Shown: positions 28,166 to 38,424 of the stretch, piece by piece
How positions within the stretch are numbered: position 1 is the first letter of the stretch
How the letters are laid out: every line of letters starts with the position of its first letter
Assembly: GCF_000765675.1 (NCBI RefSeq)
Contig: NZ_JRPA02000002.1
Span: 1 to 64,000 of the forward strand
Reading direction: 5' to 3'
From: Helicobacter sp. MIT 05-5294
Lineage (GTDB): Bacteria > Campylobacterota > Campylobacteria > Campylobacterales > Helicobacteraceae
Length of the DNA stretch: 64,000 nucleotides
Program-made: the position numbers and the translations under genes
The notes under the pieces: model-generated
What the model was told of the DNA's origin: nothing
The model's input: only the letters and a program-made list of their open reading frames with translations
The model's database searches: none

Positions 28166-29569
28166 TTAAGGCTTAAGTGTGAAATCCAATGAAGCATTGC
28201 TAGAATGAAAAATTGTCGTTCCATAATTTTTAGCAAAATACAACATTAAGAGTTTTTGCAAAGTAGGTTCAATGCTTGGAGAAAACCACGCATTGTTGCT
28301 AATTGCGATGAGGTTTTGGGGAGAATTTTGATAAAACTCTTCCCTAGTTGCTTCATAGCAAATTGCGATTTGGAATCGCTCATTACCGATAAGTGTGGAG
28401 TTTGGCGATTGGAGTTTGGCTTGTTCAAAATCCTCCGCGCCTTCAAAAAAGGTCTTATTGATCCAACTTGCTAGAAAGTGAGGTAAAGGAATCTGCTCAC
28501 CAAATGGCACGAGAATTTGCTTGTGAAAAACCTGCATTTCTCCATTTTGAAACAAATAAGCACTATTGAAGATTTTGTGATTCTCTTGATAAAGGGAGCC
28601 GGTTAGAATCGCAATGTCAGCACTCGCCTCTTTTAGGGATTCTATAAGGCTTGGATAGAGGTTTAATGCAAGTGGAAAGGCGGTTTCAGGGAGGATTACC
28701 AAATCATAATTTTGCGCCTTTGCTTGTCTTATTTTATCATAATTTTGCGCAATAATGGTTTGTAAATGTTTGGAATCCCAACGCAGATTTTGCGGGATAT
28801 TAAGGCTTAAAGTTTGGATTTTTAGTTGTGTAGGGGTTTGAGGTTTGGGTTTAGAATCCCAATTTATAGAATCTTGAAAGCCAAAGAGTATTAAATAAAA
28901 CGATAAAATCCAAACAACACCTGCTTTATAAAGCTTTTTTGTGAGCATAAGACTAAAAATCAGCACACCAATAAGAAGCAAAAATAGGGTGAATTTAGAG
29001 GGAGAAAAATAGCTTTTGCTTAGCATAGATTCTAGGATAAACCAATTAAAACCAAAAGGGTGAATCCACGAAGAGAGAGTGAGGGCAAACAAGCGATAAA
29101 TAGGGCTTTTAAAAAAGCAAAAGAGATAAAATATCCCGCCATAAATCAGTGCAAAAACAATCCAAACCAATGGAATCAAATAGGCAATTCCAAAGAATCT
29201 AAAACTAAAACCAACCCAATAAAACCATAGGATTCCAATCAAAGCACCACAGATAAACGCACCCAAACGCGAAAGTTTAAAATATAAAAAGATTCCACAA
29301 AGTGCGCAAATTGTGGAGAAAATTGGGGCGTTAGAATCCCCTAAAAAATGCTCCAAGTAGATAAATGCACTGAAAAATAATGCGCACAAAGCCCCAATTA
29401 AGGAAGCAATCCATTTGTTTTGTGGAATCTCATCGCATAAAAATAGCCTTTCTCCAAAGTTTTTGGGATTCTTATTAGATTCGCCTTTGCGCACTTTTGT
29501 TTGGGCGGAATGCTTTTTTGTGCCCCTAGTCTTTGGTGTGTCTGATGAAAATTTTAGTGTGAATTTCAC
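28166..29569 (-). CDS. lnt: Apolipoprotein N-acyltransferase
   Basis: A 467-residue inner-membrane enzyme that adds the third acyl chain to lipoproteins. An N-terminal charged stretch (about 50 residues) is followed by several membrane helices and a nitrilase-like domain. Catalytic positions appear as LPETAFPLAL (Glu), HKQILVPFGE (Lys) and AICYEATRE (Cys). The charged N-terminal extension is longer than in most homologues. It ends a little early (NASLDFTLKP). Its ATG overlaps the yajQ stop by four bases. Confidence 0.92.
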   Translation of the reverse strand: MKFTLKFSSDTPKTRGTKKHSAQTKVRKGESNKNPKNFGERLFLCDEIPQNKWIASLIGALCALFFSAFIYLEHFLGDSNAPIFSTICALCGIFLYFKLSRLGAFICGALIGILWFYWVGFSFRFFGIAYLIPLVWIVFALIYGGIFYLFCFFKSPIYRLFALTLSSWIHPFGFNWFILESMLSKSYFSPSKFTLFLLLIGVLIFSLMLTKKLYKAGVVWILSFYLILFGFQDSINWDSKPKPQTPTQLKIQTLSLNIPQNLRWDSKHLQTIIAQNYDKIRQAKAQNYDLVILPETAFPLALNLYPSLIESLKEASADIAILTGSLYQENHKIFNSAYLFQNGEMQVFHKQILVPFGEQIPLPHFLASWINKTFFEGAEDFEQAKLQSPNSTLIGNERFQIAICYEATREEFYQNSPQNLIAISNNAWFSPSIEPTLQKLLMLYFAKNYGTTIFHSSNASLDFTLKP

Positions 29570-30069
29570 GCGAAATTTCCAAAGCTTAGAGAAATTTCTA
29601 ACTCCATTTTGCGTAAATGCGCAATCACTTTTTGCAACTCGTCAATATCTTTTGCTTTGACGCGAATCTCGTTACCTAAAATCTGTGTGCTGACTTTGAA
29701 TTTTTCGTTTTTAATCGTCGTATTGATAGTTTTGGTGCTTTTATCATCTAATACATCGTTAAGTTTATAGGTAATTTTTGTATTGCCACCACTTGCGGAT
29801 TCCGTATTTTGCTCCTTAAGGACTTTTAATGAGAGATTGCGTTTGATGAGTTTGGAATCCAAAATATCTTTGATTGCCTTTGCTTTATTTGCGCTTGTTG
29901 CTAGGAGGGTTAGGGTTTTTTCTTTTTCATTGAAGTTTAGCTCTTTTGCCTTGTCGTCTTTGAAGTCAAAACGATTCTCCACTTCCTTTTTTGCTTGTTC
30001 TAGCGCGTTTTTAAACTCTTGAATCTCTACTTTTGCTGAAATATCAAAGCTATGTTCTTTTGCTGCCAT
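29566..30069 (-). CDS. YajQ family nucleotide-binding protein
   Basis: A 167-residue YajQ/UPF0234 protein: MAAKEHSFDISAKVEIQEFKNA at the start and FDFKDDKAKELNF further in. In Xanthomonas a family member binds cyclic di-GMP; whether this one does is unknown. It is translationally coupled to lnt by an ATGA overlap and divergent from cvpA. Confidence 0.93.
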   Translation of the reverse strand: MAAKEHSFDISAKVEIQEFKNALEQAKKEVENRFDFKDDKAKELNFNEKEKTLTLLATSANKAKAIKDILDSKLIKRNLSLKVLKEQNTESASGGNTKITYKLNDVLDDKSTKTINTTIKNEKFKVSTQILGNEIRVKAKDIDELQKVIAHLRKMELEISLSFGNFA

Positions 30070-30149
30070 TGTTGCTTCCTTTTGCGAAAAATTTACTAAA
30101 AATTATTAAATTTTATTTTAACATAAAATGTTTTTAGGTTTCTTTTGTG

Positions 30150-30155
30150 TAAAAT
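30150..30155 (+). promoter_or_regulatory. Likely -10 box of the cvpA-lysS-glyA operon
   Basis: TAAAAT in the context TTTTGTGTAAAATACGCA, 36 bases ahead of cvpA. It is the fourth promoter in the window with this extended form. Confidence 0.5.
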
Positions 30156-30190
30156 ACGCATTTTATTGAAATTTTGTTTCAAGGTGTGTA

Positions 30191-30727
30191 ATGGAAGATT
30201 TTAGTTGGTTTGATTTGGTGTTGGGTGCTTTGATTCTGCTTTTGGCGATTCGGGGCGTGATTAATGGCTTCGTGCGCGAATTTTTTGGCTTTGTTGGAAT
30301 CGTGGGTGGTGTGTATGGTGCTTCTGTTTATGGAAGTAGCGTAGGAGAATGGATTAGTGCGAATATCTACACTTTTAAAAACCCCTCCGCTATCTCTCTT
30401 GTAGGATTCTTGGTATTATTGGCAGTCATTTGGGGGGTTGCGTTGATTTTAGCAGAAATTGTGCAGAAATTAGTGCATTTAAGTGCATTGGGAGGATTGA
30501 ATCGTATTTTGGGATTCTGTTTTGGTGCTTTAAAGATTTTTATGATTTTCGCGATTCTCCTTGCCACACTTGCCAATATCCAATTTGCTAGAAGTTTTAT
30601 TGAAAAATACACGCAAGGAAGCTATCTTTATCCAATGTTGCTAAGCACAGGAACTGCGGTTATTAAGCTAGATGTTGTGCAGAATAACACACCCGAAATA
30701 GAGAATTTGCAGAAAAATATATTCTAA
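30191..30727 (+). CDS. cvpA: CvpA family inner-membrane protein
   Basis: A 178-residue protein with four predicted membrane helices and the family start FDLVLGALILLLAIRGVINGFVREFFG. CvpA proteins are needed for colicin V export and bile resistance in other bacteria; the molecular activity is not settled. It begins the cvpA-lysS-glyA-DUF1882-SPOR group, the HP0181-HP0185 order. Confidence 0.92.
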   Translation: MEDFSWFDLVLGALILLLAIRGVINGFVREFFGFVGIVGGVYGASVYGSSVGEWISANIYTFKNPSAISLVGFLVLLAVIWGVALILAEIVQKLVHLSALGGLNRILGFCFGALKIFMIFAILLATLANIQFARSFIEKYTQGSYLYPMLLSTGTAVIKLDVVQNNTPEIENLQKNIF

Positions 30728-30745
30728 AATTTTAAAAGGTAAAAA

Positions 30746-32254
30746 ATGTTTGAAAATGATGCTTATGTGCTTGGCAGAATCACAAAAGCCAATACATTAC
30801 GCGAAATGGGAATCAATCCTTACGCAAATGGGATTTTAAAGGAATCCTCCACGCAAGATTTTTTGCGCGTATTTGATTCTCTTAAAGCCTTACCAGAAGG
30901 TGAGCAAAAAGACGAGAGCAAATCCGCGCAGATTGCAGGGCGCATTAAATTTGTTCGCTTAATGGGCAAAGCAGCGTTTATTAAGATTGAAGATACGCAA
31001 GGAATCTTGCAAATCTATCTATCCAAAAACGAATTAGGCGATGACTTTGATGTGTTTAAAAAATATATAGAAGTTGGCGATATTGTAATGGCAAAAGGGT
31101 TTCCTTTCGTAACAAAAACAGGTGAATTAAGCTTACATGCTTTAGAATTTAAGCTTTTGACGAAAGCCATTAGCCCTTTGCCGGAAAAATATCATGGATT
31201 GGTGGATATTGAATTGCGCTATCGTCAGAGATATTTGGATTTAATTATGAATAAAGAGGTGCGTGATAGCTTTGTGTTGCGTTCTCAAATCATTTCAAAT
31301 GTGAGAAAGTTTTTTGAACAAAAAGGCTTTTTGGAAGTTGAAACACCCATGATGCACCCAATTCCCGGTGGAGCAAACGCAAAGCCTTTTGTAACTTATC
31401 ACAATGCCTTGAATGTAGAGCGGTATTTAAGAATCGCACCTGAACTATATCTCAAACGCTTGATTGTCGGAGGGTTTGAAGCGATTTTTGAAATTAACCG
31501 AAATTTCCGCAATGAGGGTATGGACCATTCGCACAATCCGGAATTTACGATGATTGAATTTTATTGGGCGTATAAAGACTACAAAGATTTGATTAAAATC
31601 ACGCAAGAATTGTTTGTGAGTTTATTAGAATCGTTAAATTTGCCTAAAACTTTACCTTTTGATGGCAAAGAGATTCAAATGGACCAATTCAAAGAAATTT
31701 CCTATATTGACGCACTAGTGGAGATTGGCGGGATTCCACGAGAAGTCGCAATCAATACAGATAAACTCTATGATTATTTGATACAATCAGGTGTGAAGTT
31801 GGAATCCAAAATGGAATTAGGAAAACTGCAAAGTGAAGCCTTTGATGCTTTTGTAGAAGAAAAACTCATCAATCCGACTTTTATCACAGATTTTCCGATT
31901 GCAATCAGCCCTCTTGCAAGGCGCAATGATAAAAATCCAGAAATTGCCGACCGCTTTGAATTGTTTATTGGAGGAAGTGAAATAGCCAATGGTTTTAGTG
32001 AGCTAAACGACCCATTAGACCAATTAGAGCGATTCAAAGAGCAGGTGAAGGCAAAAGAAGCGGGGGACGAAGAGGCGCAATATATGGACGAAGATTATAT
32101 TGCAGCCCTTTCTTATGGTATGCCACCTACTGCGGGAGAGGGCATTGGGATTGACCGCTTAGTAATGTTATTGACGGGGAATACAACCATTAAAGATGTG
32201 ATTTTATTTCCTGCATTAAAACCGCAAAAACCACAAAAAAGGATAGAAGAATGA
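30746..32254 (+). CDS. lysS: Lysyl-tRNA synthetase, class II
   Basis: A 502-residue synthetase with an N-terminal OB-fold ([20 protein letters not shown]) and the class II core: motif 2 [20 protein letters not shown] and motif 3 [13 protein letters not shown]. Its final codons overlap the ATG of glyA by four bases. Confidence 0.98.
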   Translation: MFENDAYVLGRITKANTLREMGINPYANGILKESSTQDFLRVFDSLKALPEGEQKDESKSAQIAGRIKFVRLMGKAAFIKIEDTQGILQIYLSKNELGDDFDVFKKYIEVGDIVMAKGFPFVTKTGELSLHALEFKLLTKAISPLPEKYHGLVDIELRYRQRYLDLIMNKEVRDSFVLRSQIISNVRKFFEQKGFLEVETPMMHPIPGGANAKPFVTYHNALNVERYLRIAPELYLKRLIVGGFEAIFEINRNFRNEGMDHSHNPEFTMIEFYWAYKDYKDLIKITQELFVSLLESLNLPKTLPFDGKEIQMDQFKEISYIDALVEIGGIPREVAINTDKLYDYLIQSGVKLESKMELGKLQSEAFDAFVEEKLINPTFITDFPIAISPLARRNDKNPEIADRFELFIGGSEIANGFSELNDPLDQLERFKEQVKAKEAGDEEAQYMDEDYIAALSYGMPPTAGEGIGIDRLVMLLTGNTTIKDVILFPALKPQKPQKRIEE

Positions 32255-33501
32255 GCTATATATTAGAAGAGCAAGACCCGGAAATTTTGGGCTTTATTAA
32301 TCAAGAGTTGGAGCGTCAAAATACACATTTGGAGATGATTGCAAGTGAAAACTTCACCTTTCCAAGTGTTATGGAGGCTATGGGGAGTGTGCTGACCAAT
32401 AAATACGCAGAGGGCTATCCTTATAAGCGATATTATGGCGGTTGTGAGTTTGTAGATAAAATTGAAGAATTAGCGATTAATCGCGCCAAAGAGCTTTTTG
32501 GTTGTGCTTTTGCTAATGTGCAGCCTCACGCGGGTTCACAGGCGAATTGTGCGGTTTATTCCGCGCTTTTAAAGCCTTATGATAAAATTTTGGGAATGGA
32601 TTTAAGCCATGGGGGACATTTAACCCATGGAGCAAAAGTAAGCACCACAGGGCAAATGTATCAAAGTTTCTTTTATGGCGTGGAGCTTGATGGAAGGATT
32701 AATTACGACAAAGTTGCAGAGATTGCAAAAGTCGTCAAACCTAATTTAATCGTATGTGGTTTTAGTGCTTATTCAAGAGAGTTAGATTTCGCTCGTTTTA
32801 GAGAAATAGCCGATAGTGTAGGGGCAATTTTAATGGCGGATATTGCGCATATTGCTGGACTAGTTGTCGCGGGAGAATATCCGAATCCTTTTCCTTATGC
32901 AGATGTGGTAACAACAACGACACATAAGACTTTGCGCGGACCGCGTGGAGGATTGATTCTAACCAACGATGAAGAATATGCTAAGAAAATTGACAAAGCA
33001 GTATTTCCCGGAATACAGGGAGGACCGCTAATGCATGTGATTGCAGGTAAAGCAGTGGGGTTTGGTGAGAATCTAAAACCTTCTTGGAAAAATTACGCTA
33101 AACAGGTGAAAGCAAATGCGCGAGTGTTGGCAAAGGTGTTAATGGAGAGAAATTTCAAAATCGTGAGTGATGGCACAGATAATCATTTGATTTTGTTGTC
33201 TTTGTTGGATAAAGAATATAGTGGCAAAGATGCGGATTTGGCATTGGGTAATGCGGGAATCACGGTGAATAAAAACACCGTTCCGGGAGAAACACGAAGC
33301 CCCTTTGTAACGAGTGGTGTGCGCATTGGATCTCCTGCATTAACAGCAAGAGGATTCAAGGAAGCAGAGTTTGAAATTGTGGCAAATAAAATTGCAGATG
33401 TGCTAGATGATATAACAAATCTGCAAAAACAAGAAAAAATCAAGTCTGAATTAAAAGAACTTGCGCTAAAATTTCCTATTTATAATAAGGCAATTTTTTA
33501 A
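32251..33501 (+). CDS. glyA: Serine hydroxymethyltransferase
   Basis: A 416-residue PLP enzyme converting serine and tetrahydrofolate to glycine and methylene-THF. The PLP lysine lies in [14 protein letters not shown], with [18 protein letters not shown] near the start. The overlap with lysS (ATGA) indicates coupling. It works with folC, also in the window, in one-carbon metabolism. Confidence 0.98.
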   Translation: MSYILEEQDPEILGFINQELERQNTHLEMIASENFTFPSVMEAMGSVLTNKYAEGYPYKRYYGGCEFVDKIEELAINRAKELFGCAFANVQPHAGSQANCAVYSALLKPYDKILGMDLSHGGHLTHGAKVSTTGQMYQSFFYGVELDGRINYDKVAEIAKVVKPNLIVCGFSAYSRELDFARFREIADSVGAILMADIAHIAGLVVAGEYPNPFPYADVVTTTTHKTLRGPRGGLILTNDEEYAKKIDKAVFPGIQGGPLMHVIAGKAVGFGENLKPSWKNYAKQVKANARVLAKVLMERNFKIVSDGTDNHLILLSLLDKEYSGKDADLALGNAGITVNKNTVPGETRSPFVTSGVRIGSPALTARGFKEAEFEIVANKIADVLDDITNLQKQEKIKSELKELALKFPIYNKAIF

Positions 33502-33525
33502 AGATTAAAGATAAGGGAGCGAGCA

Positions 33526-34071
33526 ATGGTATCGGATATGGATTTAAAACTTATCAAAATGATTACTTCGCATTATTGGTTAAAGTCGCCGGGAATCGGA
33601 GAGAAAATTCATCATAATGGGAGAATCTTTTATGATAAATTCAAAAAAGTTGATGAACCCATAACACGCAATTTACTTCAAAGTCATTTTAAAAAAGAAA
33701 TTATCATTGCGCATTCTTTGATTAACGCACACGATAAGGTGGAGAATATTGTTTTTGACTACAATGGATTCAATGCAGAACGCTTTTGGCATCGTGCGCA
33801 ATTACTCTTAAGAGAAGAAGGGTTTATTAATTTTACTGCGTATGAAACCAAAACACCCGGACATTTGCATTTGTATGTGCATAAAGGACATACGACTTTT
33901 CAAGAAGCGTGTCAAATCTCTAAAATGTTAGGCGCGAAACTTGCACAAAAAATGCCAACAGAGTGGAAAATGTTTCCTTCGCTTGATATTCCCAAAAGTT
34001 TTAACATTCTAATTGTGCCTTATAATGTTTATAGAAAAGAACGCGGTGCTTCGTGGTCGAAACATATGTAA
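33526..34071 (+). CDS. DUF1882 protein (HP0184-like)
   Basis: A 181-residue protein of the Campylobacterota-specific DUF1882 family; function unknown. It is soluble, without a signal peptide, with conserved aromatic stretches such as [20 protein letters not shown] and [20 protein letters not shown]. It follows glyA at the same place as HP0184. Confidence 0.88.
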   Translation: MVSDMDLKLIKMITSHYWLKSPGIGEKIHHNGRIFYDKFKKVDEPITRNLLQSHFKKEIIIAHSLINAHDKVENIVFDYNGFNAERFWHRAQLLLREEGFINFTAYETKTPGHLHLYVHKGHTTFQEACQISKMLGAKLAQKMPTEWKMFPSLDIPKSFNILIVPYNVYRKERGASWSKHM

Positions 34072-34085
34072 AGGAGGGTAAGGAA

Positions 34086-34883
34086 ATGAAAGAGTTAGAA
34101 TCCCATAAAGACACAACACACGATTTGGAATTAGATGATTTGCTTATTAGTAATGGCGAGGGAGATGAGTTAAAGGGCGGAAACAATAAAAAGTTGATTT
34201 TATTAAGCGCGATTGGTGTTTTATTATTCGCGGTTGTTGTATTGGTTGTTTATTTGTTTCAAGGAGATTCTCAAGATTCTGATTATAATACGCCAAATCT
34301 TGAAACACAAAAACCGATTGAATCTGCGACTTCTCAAAATGCACAGGCTTCAAATGCAAACCAACAAAATACAGATTTTGGACAAGTTCCGATTCAAAAC
34401 AATACAAGCAGCGATGATCAATTCCAAGCGATTATTAACCAAATCAAAGCGCAACAAAGCGAGAATAACCCTGCATCACAGGCTTTGCCAACAGCTCCAT
34501 CTACGACACCAAAAGCAGAATCCCCAAAACCTGCACAAACAACACAAGTAGCTCAAACTGCCCCAAGACAAGAAAGGCAAGAATCTCCAAAACCAAGCGT
34601 AAGCGATAGTTTTAGAGATGTTAGAGTCAATGATCCTGCCTTGCAAGGAAGTGAGGCGACAAGAGGATTTTATGTTCAAGTAGGTTCATTTAGTAAATTC
34701 TCTCCAAACAAGCAGCTATTGGGATTAATTAATGAGGGGAAATTCAGTTATCGTATGCAAAAATCAGGCGATAATAATCGTTTGTTGATTGGTCCGTATG
34801 GAACAAAACAAGAAGCTCAAGATAGATTAAGCGAGATTCGCTCCAAAATCAATAAAGATGCTTTTATTAAAGAGATTAAATAA
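34086..34883 (+). CDS. SPOR-domain membrane protein (HP0185-like)
   Basis: A protein of about 265 residues. I use the ATG at 34086 behind GGAGG and AAGGA; a GTG at 34053 is in frame but lacks a good site. A short acidic cytoplasmic part precedes one membrane helix (LILLSAIGVLLFAVVVLVVYLF). A low-complexity Gln/Asn/Pro/Ser linker leads to a C-terminal SPOR domain (GFYVQVGSFSKFSPNKQLL). SPOR domains bind denuded septal peptidoglycan, so a role in cell division is likely. Confidence 0.88.
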   Translation: MKELESHKDTTHDLELDDLLISNGEGDELKGGNNKKLILLSAIGVLLFAVVVLVVYLFQGDSQDSDYNTPNLETQKPIESATSQNAQASNANQQNTDFGQVPIQNNTSSDDQFQAIINQIKAQQSENNPASQALPTAPSTTPKAESPKPAQTTQVAQTAPRQERQESPKPSVSDSFRDVRVNDPALQGSEATRGFYVQVGSFSKFSPNKQLLGLINEGKFSYRMQKSGDNNRLLIGPYGTKQEAQDRLSEIRSKINKDAFIKEIK

Positions 34884-34907
34884 GCTTCATACCTTTTTGA
34901 CAATATC

Positions 34908-34926
34908 CGCTCACGCTTTGTGAGCG
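34908..34926 (+). terminator. Short hairpin after the SPOR gene
   Basis: CGCTCAC-GCTTT-GTGAGCG, a perfect 7 bp GC-rich stem with a 5-base loop, followed by CAATTTTGCT. Confidence 0.5.
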
Positions 34927-34958
34927 CAATTTTGCTACCGCGTTAAGTGTTGCTTTTT

Positions 34959-35134
34959 GTCATTGCGAGGAACGAGCGAAGCGAGAGAGTGGCGCACATT
35001 GTGCGTTAGCAATTTACCCACACTCGCAAATCCCCACGCTTAGAATCTCGCCTTAGAGATTCCATTATATTATTGATTGATTGTTTAGATTATGGATTGC
35101 TACGAAGTCGCATTTAGCAACTTCTCTCAATGAC
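34959..35134 (+). repeat. Inverted-repeat element copy D (longest)
   Basis: Left end GTCATTGCGAGGAACGAGCG, core AGAATCTCGCCTTAGAGATTCC, right half TTATGGATTGCTACGA to TCTCAATGAC. An extra stretch in the left half (GCGCACATTGTGCG) makes it longer than the other copies. It fills the convergent gap between the SPOR gene and the ferredoxin gene; I see nothing else in 35135-35270. Confidence 0.8.
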
Positions 35135-35270
35135 AGGTTTCCTTTTCTTGCCTATGAGTTTTGCATTAGGCTTTGACTAGGATTGTGATTGAATGTGAAT
35201 TTCGGGATTCCGTTTGTATTTATCAGTATGAGAGAGTAAATCAGCCCCTTAAAGGAGCTAAAGAGAGTAT

Positions 35271-35555
35271 CTATTCAACGACAGGCGTATGCGCACTTCT
35301 TTTGTCATTGCCAATATCGTCTCTGTGAGGTTGTGAGGCGACTACCGCGTCCCACACGATACAGCCTTCTGTTGGACAAGCGGACGCACAGGCGGGTTCG
35401 TCGTTATGTCCGACACATTCTACACATTTTTCACTATGAACAAAGTAGCAACCATCGTCATTTGGGTTGTCATCATCATCTACGATTGCTGTTACAGGAC
35501 ATTCGTCAATGCACGCACCACAGGCGATACAAATATCAGTAATTTTAACAGACAT
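35271..35555 (-). CDS. 2[4Fe-4S] ferredoxin
   Basis: A 94-residue low-potential ferredoxin of the Alvin/YfhL type. The first cluster set is CIACGACIDECP; the second is CVECVGHNDEPACASACP, with the insertion between the second and third Cys that marks this subgroup. It likely carries electrons for pyruvate or 2-oxoglutarate oxidoreductases. Confidence 0.95.
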   Translation of the reverse strand: MSVKITDICIACGACIDECPVTAIVDDDDNPNDDGCYFVHSEKCVECVGHNDEPACASACPTEGCIVWDAVVASQPHRDDIGNDKRSAHTPVVE

Positions 35556-35657
35556 TATTTCTCCTTAAAATTTAAGTTTGAGTAACAAGTATATATTAAA
35601 CTTCATAAAATAGTGCTTTAAAAATAAAATTAGCCCCACAAAGGCTATTTTATTGTG

Positions 35658-35663
35658 TAAAAT
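35658..35663 (+). promoter_or_regulatory. Likely -10 boxes ahead of the radical SAM gene
   Basis: Two overlapping-spaced TAAAAT boxes (35658-35663 and 35668-35673) each follow GTG. They argue for the ATG at 35706 rather than the in-frame TTG at 35673 as the start. Confidence 0.4.
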
Positions 35664-35705
35664 AGTGTAAAATTGCTAATGAAATTATTTTTTAAGGCTT
35701 TATCT

Positions 35706-36644
35706 ATGGGTGGTATTATTTTTGGTCCTGTGCGCTCTAGACGCTTTGGAGAATCTTTAGGTGTGGATTTGTCTCCTTATGTGAAGCAATGCAATTATGA
35801 TTGCCTTTATTGCGAATTGGAGGGGAAAAAGGCGCAAGATTCTATGGAATCCCCTTTGGAAGTGGAGACGATTTTAAGAGAGATTCAGAAAGGATTGGCG
35901 CATTTTCCAAACATAGAATCCCTAACCATTACCGCAAATGGAGAGCCGACACTTTATCCTTATTTGTATGAGTTAATGTTGCGATTAGAAGATGTGAAAG
36001 GTGCGACACAGACTTTGCTTTTGACCAATGGTTCTTTGCTGTGTGAGCCTAGCATCGCACGCGCGTGTTTGTTGTTTGATAAGGTTAAGTTTTCGTTAGA
36101 TGCGTTGAGTAAGGAAGTGTTTAAAAAGATTGACCGCCCGAGCAAAACAATCAATTTAGAGCAGGTATTACATGGAATCTATGACTTTAGTGCGGATTTT
36201 ATGGGCGAATTGTATGCAGAGATTTTATTTGTTAAAAGCATTAATGATTCCTTAGAGGAAGTAAAAAAAATGGCAAAATTCCTTGCTCCTATGCGTTTAA
36301 AGAGATTAGATATTGGCACGATTGACCGCCCTCCAGCTTATAAAGTGGAGCGTATTTCAGAGAAGCAATTAGAATCTTTGGGAAGAATTTTTTTGGATTT
36401 TGGTATTCCAACCTTTGTTGCTAAAAGAATAGAATCCAATAGACAAGAGAATTTGATTTTAACCCAAGAGGAGATTCTTAAAACCCTTGCTATGCGCCCT
36501 CAAAGCTTACAAGACATCAGCACTCTTTGGCATTCCTCTACTAAAAAGATTTTGCAGGAATTGTTGCAAAGTGGCGCAGTGGAGAGAATAGAAAGCAATG
36601 GCGAGGAATTTTTTAGGATTCCTTATGACAATAAAATACAATAA
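35706..36644 (+). CDS. Radical SAM protein (COG0731-like)
   Basis: A protein of about 312 residues beginning MGGIIFGPVRSRRFGESLG, with the radical SAM cluster motif CNYDCLYC near residue 26. ITANGEPTLYP follows, the SAM-binding region. The C-terminus looks like a small wHTH domain (QSLQDISTLWHSSTKKILQELLQSGAVERI). The COG0731 group is related to wyosine-base TYW1 enzymes, but bacterial members have no settled substrate. Confidence 0.85.
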   Translation: MGGIIFGPVRSRRFGESLGVDLSPYVKQCNYDCLYCELEGKKAQDSMESPLEVETILREIQKGLAHFPNIESLTITANGEPTLYPYLYELMLRLEDVKGATQTLLLTNGSLLCEPSIARACLLFDKVKFSLDALSKEVFKKIDRPSKTINLEQVLHGIYDFSADFMGELYAEILFVKSINDSLEEVKKMAKFLAPMRLKRLDIGTIDRPPAYKVERISEKQLESLGRIFLDFGIPTFVAKRIESNRQENLILTQEEILKTLAMRPQSLQDISTLWHSSTKKILQELLQSGAVERIESNGEEFFRIPYDNKIQ

Positions 36645-36674
36645 AACATTGGTAAAATCGTAAGTTGGTAAATC

Positions 36675-36803
36675 TTCATTGAGAGACTTCGCAGAAGTCG
36701 TAGTAATCCATAATGTAGGCTACTAGAGGATATAATGGAATCTCTAAAGCGAGATTCTGTGTTATGGATTGCCACACTTCGCCACGCTTTGGCCGCAATG
36801 ACG
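36675..36803 (-). repeat. Inverted-repeat element copy E, reversed orientation
   Basis: On the plus strand it reads TCATTGAGAGACTTCGC, AGTAATCCATAATGTAGG, then GGAATCTCTAAAGCGAGATTC, TTATGGATTGCCAC and GCCGCAATGACG. The core is the reverse complement of that in copies B, C, D and G, so this copy is inverted. It lies between the radical SAM gene and the ABC transporter. Confidence 0.75.
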
Positions 36804-36891
36804 CAGTATGTAAGAATGCGAGAAAAAGGCTTTAAACGATAGATTGCATAAGAATTTTGATAAAACCTCCGCAAAGGCAATCAATTTTTGT

Positions 36892-36897
36892 TATAAT
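36892..36897 (+). promoter_or_regulatory. Likely -10 box of the amino-acid ABC operon
   Basis: TATAAT in the context TTGTTATAATCC, 32 bases ahead of the binding-protein gene. Confidence 0.5.
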
Positions 36898-36928
36898 CCA
36901 AATCCAATGTTTTCTTTAAGGAAGTGAT

Positions 36929-37708
36929 ATGCGAAAAATTGTCTGGACGAGTTTGTTGGTAGTTTGTGCGGTGGTTTGTTTGCAAGGGTGCAAAGGCGAT
37001 GAGAAGCTGACAATGGCGACTGCTGCGGAGTTTCCTCCTTTTGAATATAAAGAGGGTAGTGCGTTTAAGGGGATTGATGTTGAGATTGCAGAAGAGATTG
37101 CTAGAAGATTGGGTAAGGATTTGGAGATTCAAGATATGGAGTTTGATTCTGTTGTGAGTGCGGTGAGTAGCAAAAATGCGGATTTTGGCGCAAGTGGTTT
37201 GACAATTAACGAGACGCGTTCAAAAGTCGTAGATTTTTCTACTCCTTATTATAATGCAAATCAAGTGGTGATTATTAACGAATCCGATTCTGAATTAAAA
37301 GCCATTGGTAGTGATGCTGCCGCACTTGTTAAGGCAATCAACGCAAGAGAGGGTATTAAAATCGGTGTGCAAACCGGCACAACCGGAGCATTTTATGCGC
37401 AAGGCGATAAGGATTGGGGATTTGATGGCTTTGCAAAAGCGGAAGTTAAAGGCTTTGTGAATGGTTCTTTGGCAGTAAGCGCATTGGTAAATGGGCAAGT
37501 GGATATTGTGATTATTGATGAAGCTCCTGCGCGTTTAATTTCCCAAAATTACGCGAATACGGAGGTTTTGAGTGCGTATTTGACAGAAGAAAGATATGGA
37601 ATCGCAGTTAAAAAAGGAAACAAAGAATTGCTAGATTCTATCAATGGCGTTTTAGAAGCAATGAAAACAGAGGGTGTGTTGGATAAAATCATCAAAAAAT
37701 ACTATTAA
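36929..37708 (+). CDS. Polar amino-acid ABC transporter, substrate-binding lipoprotein
   Basis: A 259-residue family 3 solute-binding protein. The signal peptide ends at a lipobox-like LQGC (Cys near residue 22). TAAEFPPFEYKEGSAFKGIDVEIAEEIARRLG is the usual family start. The DFGASGLTINETRSKVVDFSTPYY region is also typical. The ligand may be Gln, Arg, His or Cys. It is first in an operon with the permease and ATPase. Confidence 0.93.
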   Translation: MRKIVWTSLLVVCAVVCLQGCKGDEKLTMATAAEFPPFEYKEGSAFKGIDVEIAEEIARRLGKDLEIQDMEFDSVVSAVSSKNADFGASGLTINETRSKVVDFSTPYYNANQVVIINESDSELKAIGSDAAALVKAINAREGIKIGVQTGTTGAFYAQGDKDWGFDGFAKAEVKGFVNGSLAVSALVNGQVDIVIIDEAPARLISQNYANTEVLSAYLTEERYGIAVKKGNKELLDSINGVLEAMKTEGVLDKIIKKYY

Positions 37709-37722
37709 AATAAAGTCATTTT

Positions 37723-38424
37723 ATGCTAGATAAAATCAGTATTTTTTATAATCAACTCATCTTAAAGGGCGGTTATGCTCTTGTTGTTGAGGGATTGTTT
37801 GTTACGATTCTACTCGCTGTATGTGGTTTGTTAATTGGAATCTTTGTTGGCACACTCTTAGCAATTCTTATTACCAAAGAGGACAAAAACGCATTGGAGC
37901 GCGTATTAGTTGTAGTTGGCAAACTCTATGTGGGATTCTTTCGCGGGACGCCTATTGTTGTGCAATTATTATTTATTTATTTCGTGATTCTGCCGCTTTT
38001 TGGACTTGCAGGAAGCAATGCCTTGTTGGTGGCAGTTGTTATTTTTGGCTTGAATAGTGGCGCGTATGTGAGCGAGATTATTCGTGGCGGAATCCTAAGC
38101 GTAGATAGTGGGCAAAACGAAGCAGCAAGGGCTCTTGGGCTAAATTCCAAACAAAGTATGCATTTTGTGGTTTTCCCCCAAGCCTTGAAAAACGCCTTGC
38201 CAAATTTAGGCAATGAGTTTATTACCCTACTTAAGGAAACTTCAGTGGCAAACTATGTAACCGTGCATGACTTAACTTATGCGTTTAAGACGATTGGAAG
38301 CGCAAGTTATGAATATATGATTCCATATTTTTTCTTAGCGTTTTGTTATCTTGTGTTGGTGATGTTGGCAAGTTTTATCGTTAAAAAATACGAAGGGAAA
38401 CTAAGAAAAAGTGATAAGCGTTAG
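37723..38424 (+). CDS. Polar amino-acid ABC transporter, permease
   Basis: A 233-residue HisM/GlnP-type permease with about five membrane helices. [15 protein letters not shown] and the cytoplasmic EAA-type loop [25 protein letters not shown] are clear. A single permease gene is present, so it should form a homodimer. Its end overlaps the ATPase start. Confidence 0.94.
   Translation: MLDKISIFYNQLILKGGYALVVEGLFVTILLAVCGLLIGIFVGTLLAILITKEDKNALERVLVVVGKLYVGFFRGTPIVVQLLFIYFVILPLFGLAGSNALLVAVVIFGLNSGAYVSEIIRGGILSVDSGQNEAARALGLNSKQSMHFVVFPQALKNALPNLGNEFITLLKETSVANYVTVHDLTYAFKTIGSASYEYMIPYFFLAFCYLVLVMLASFIVKKYEGKLRKSDKR

Noticed and set aside
28156-28170. Perfect palindrome CTTAACAATGTTAAG at the end of lnt
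   Set aside because: A one-base loop cannot form a hairpin; it is probably a chance AT-rich palindrome.
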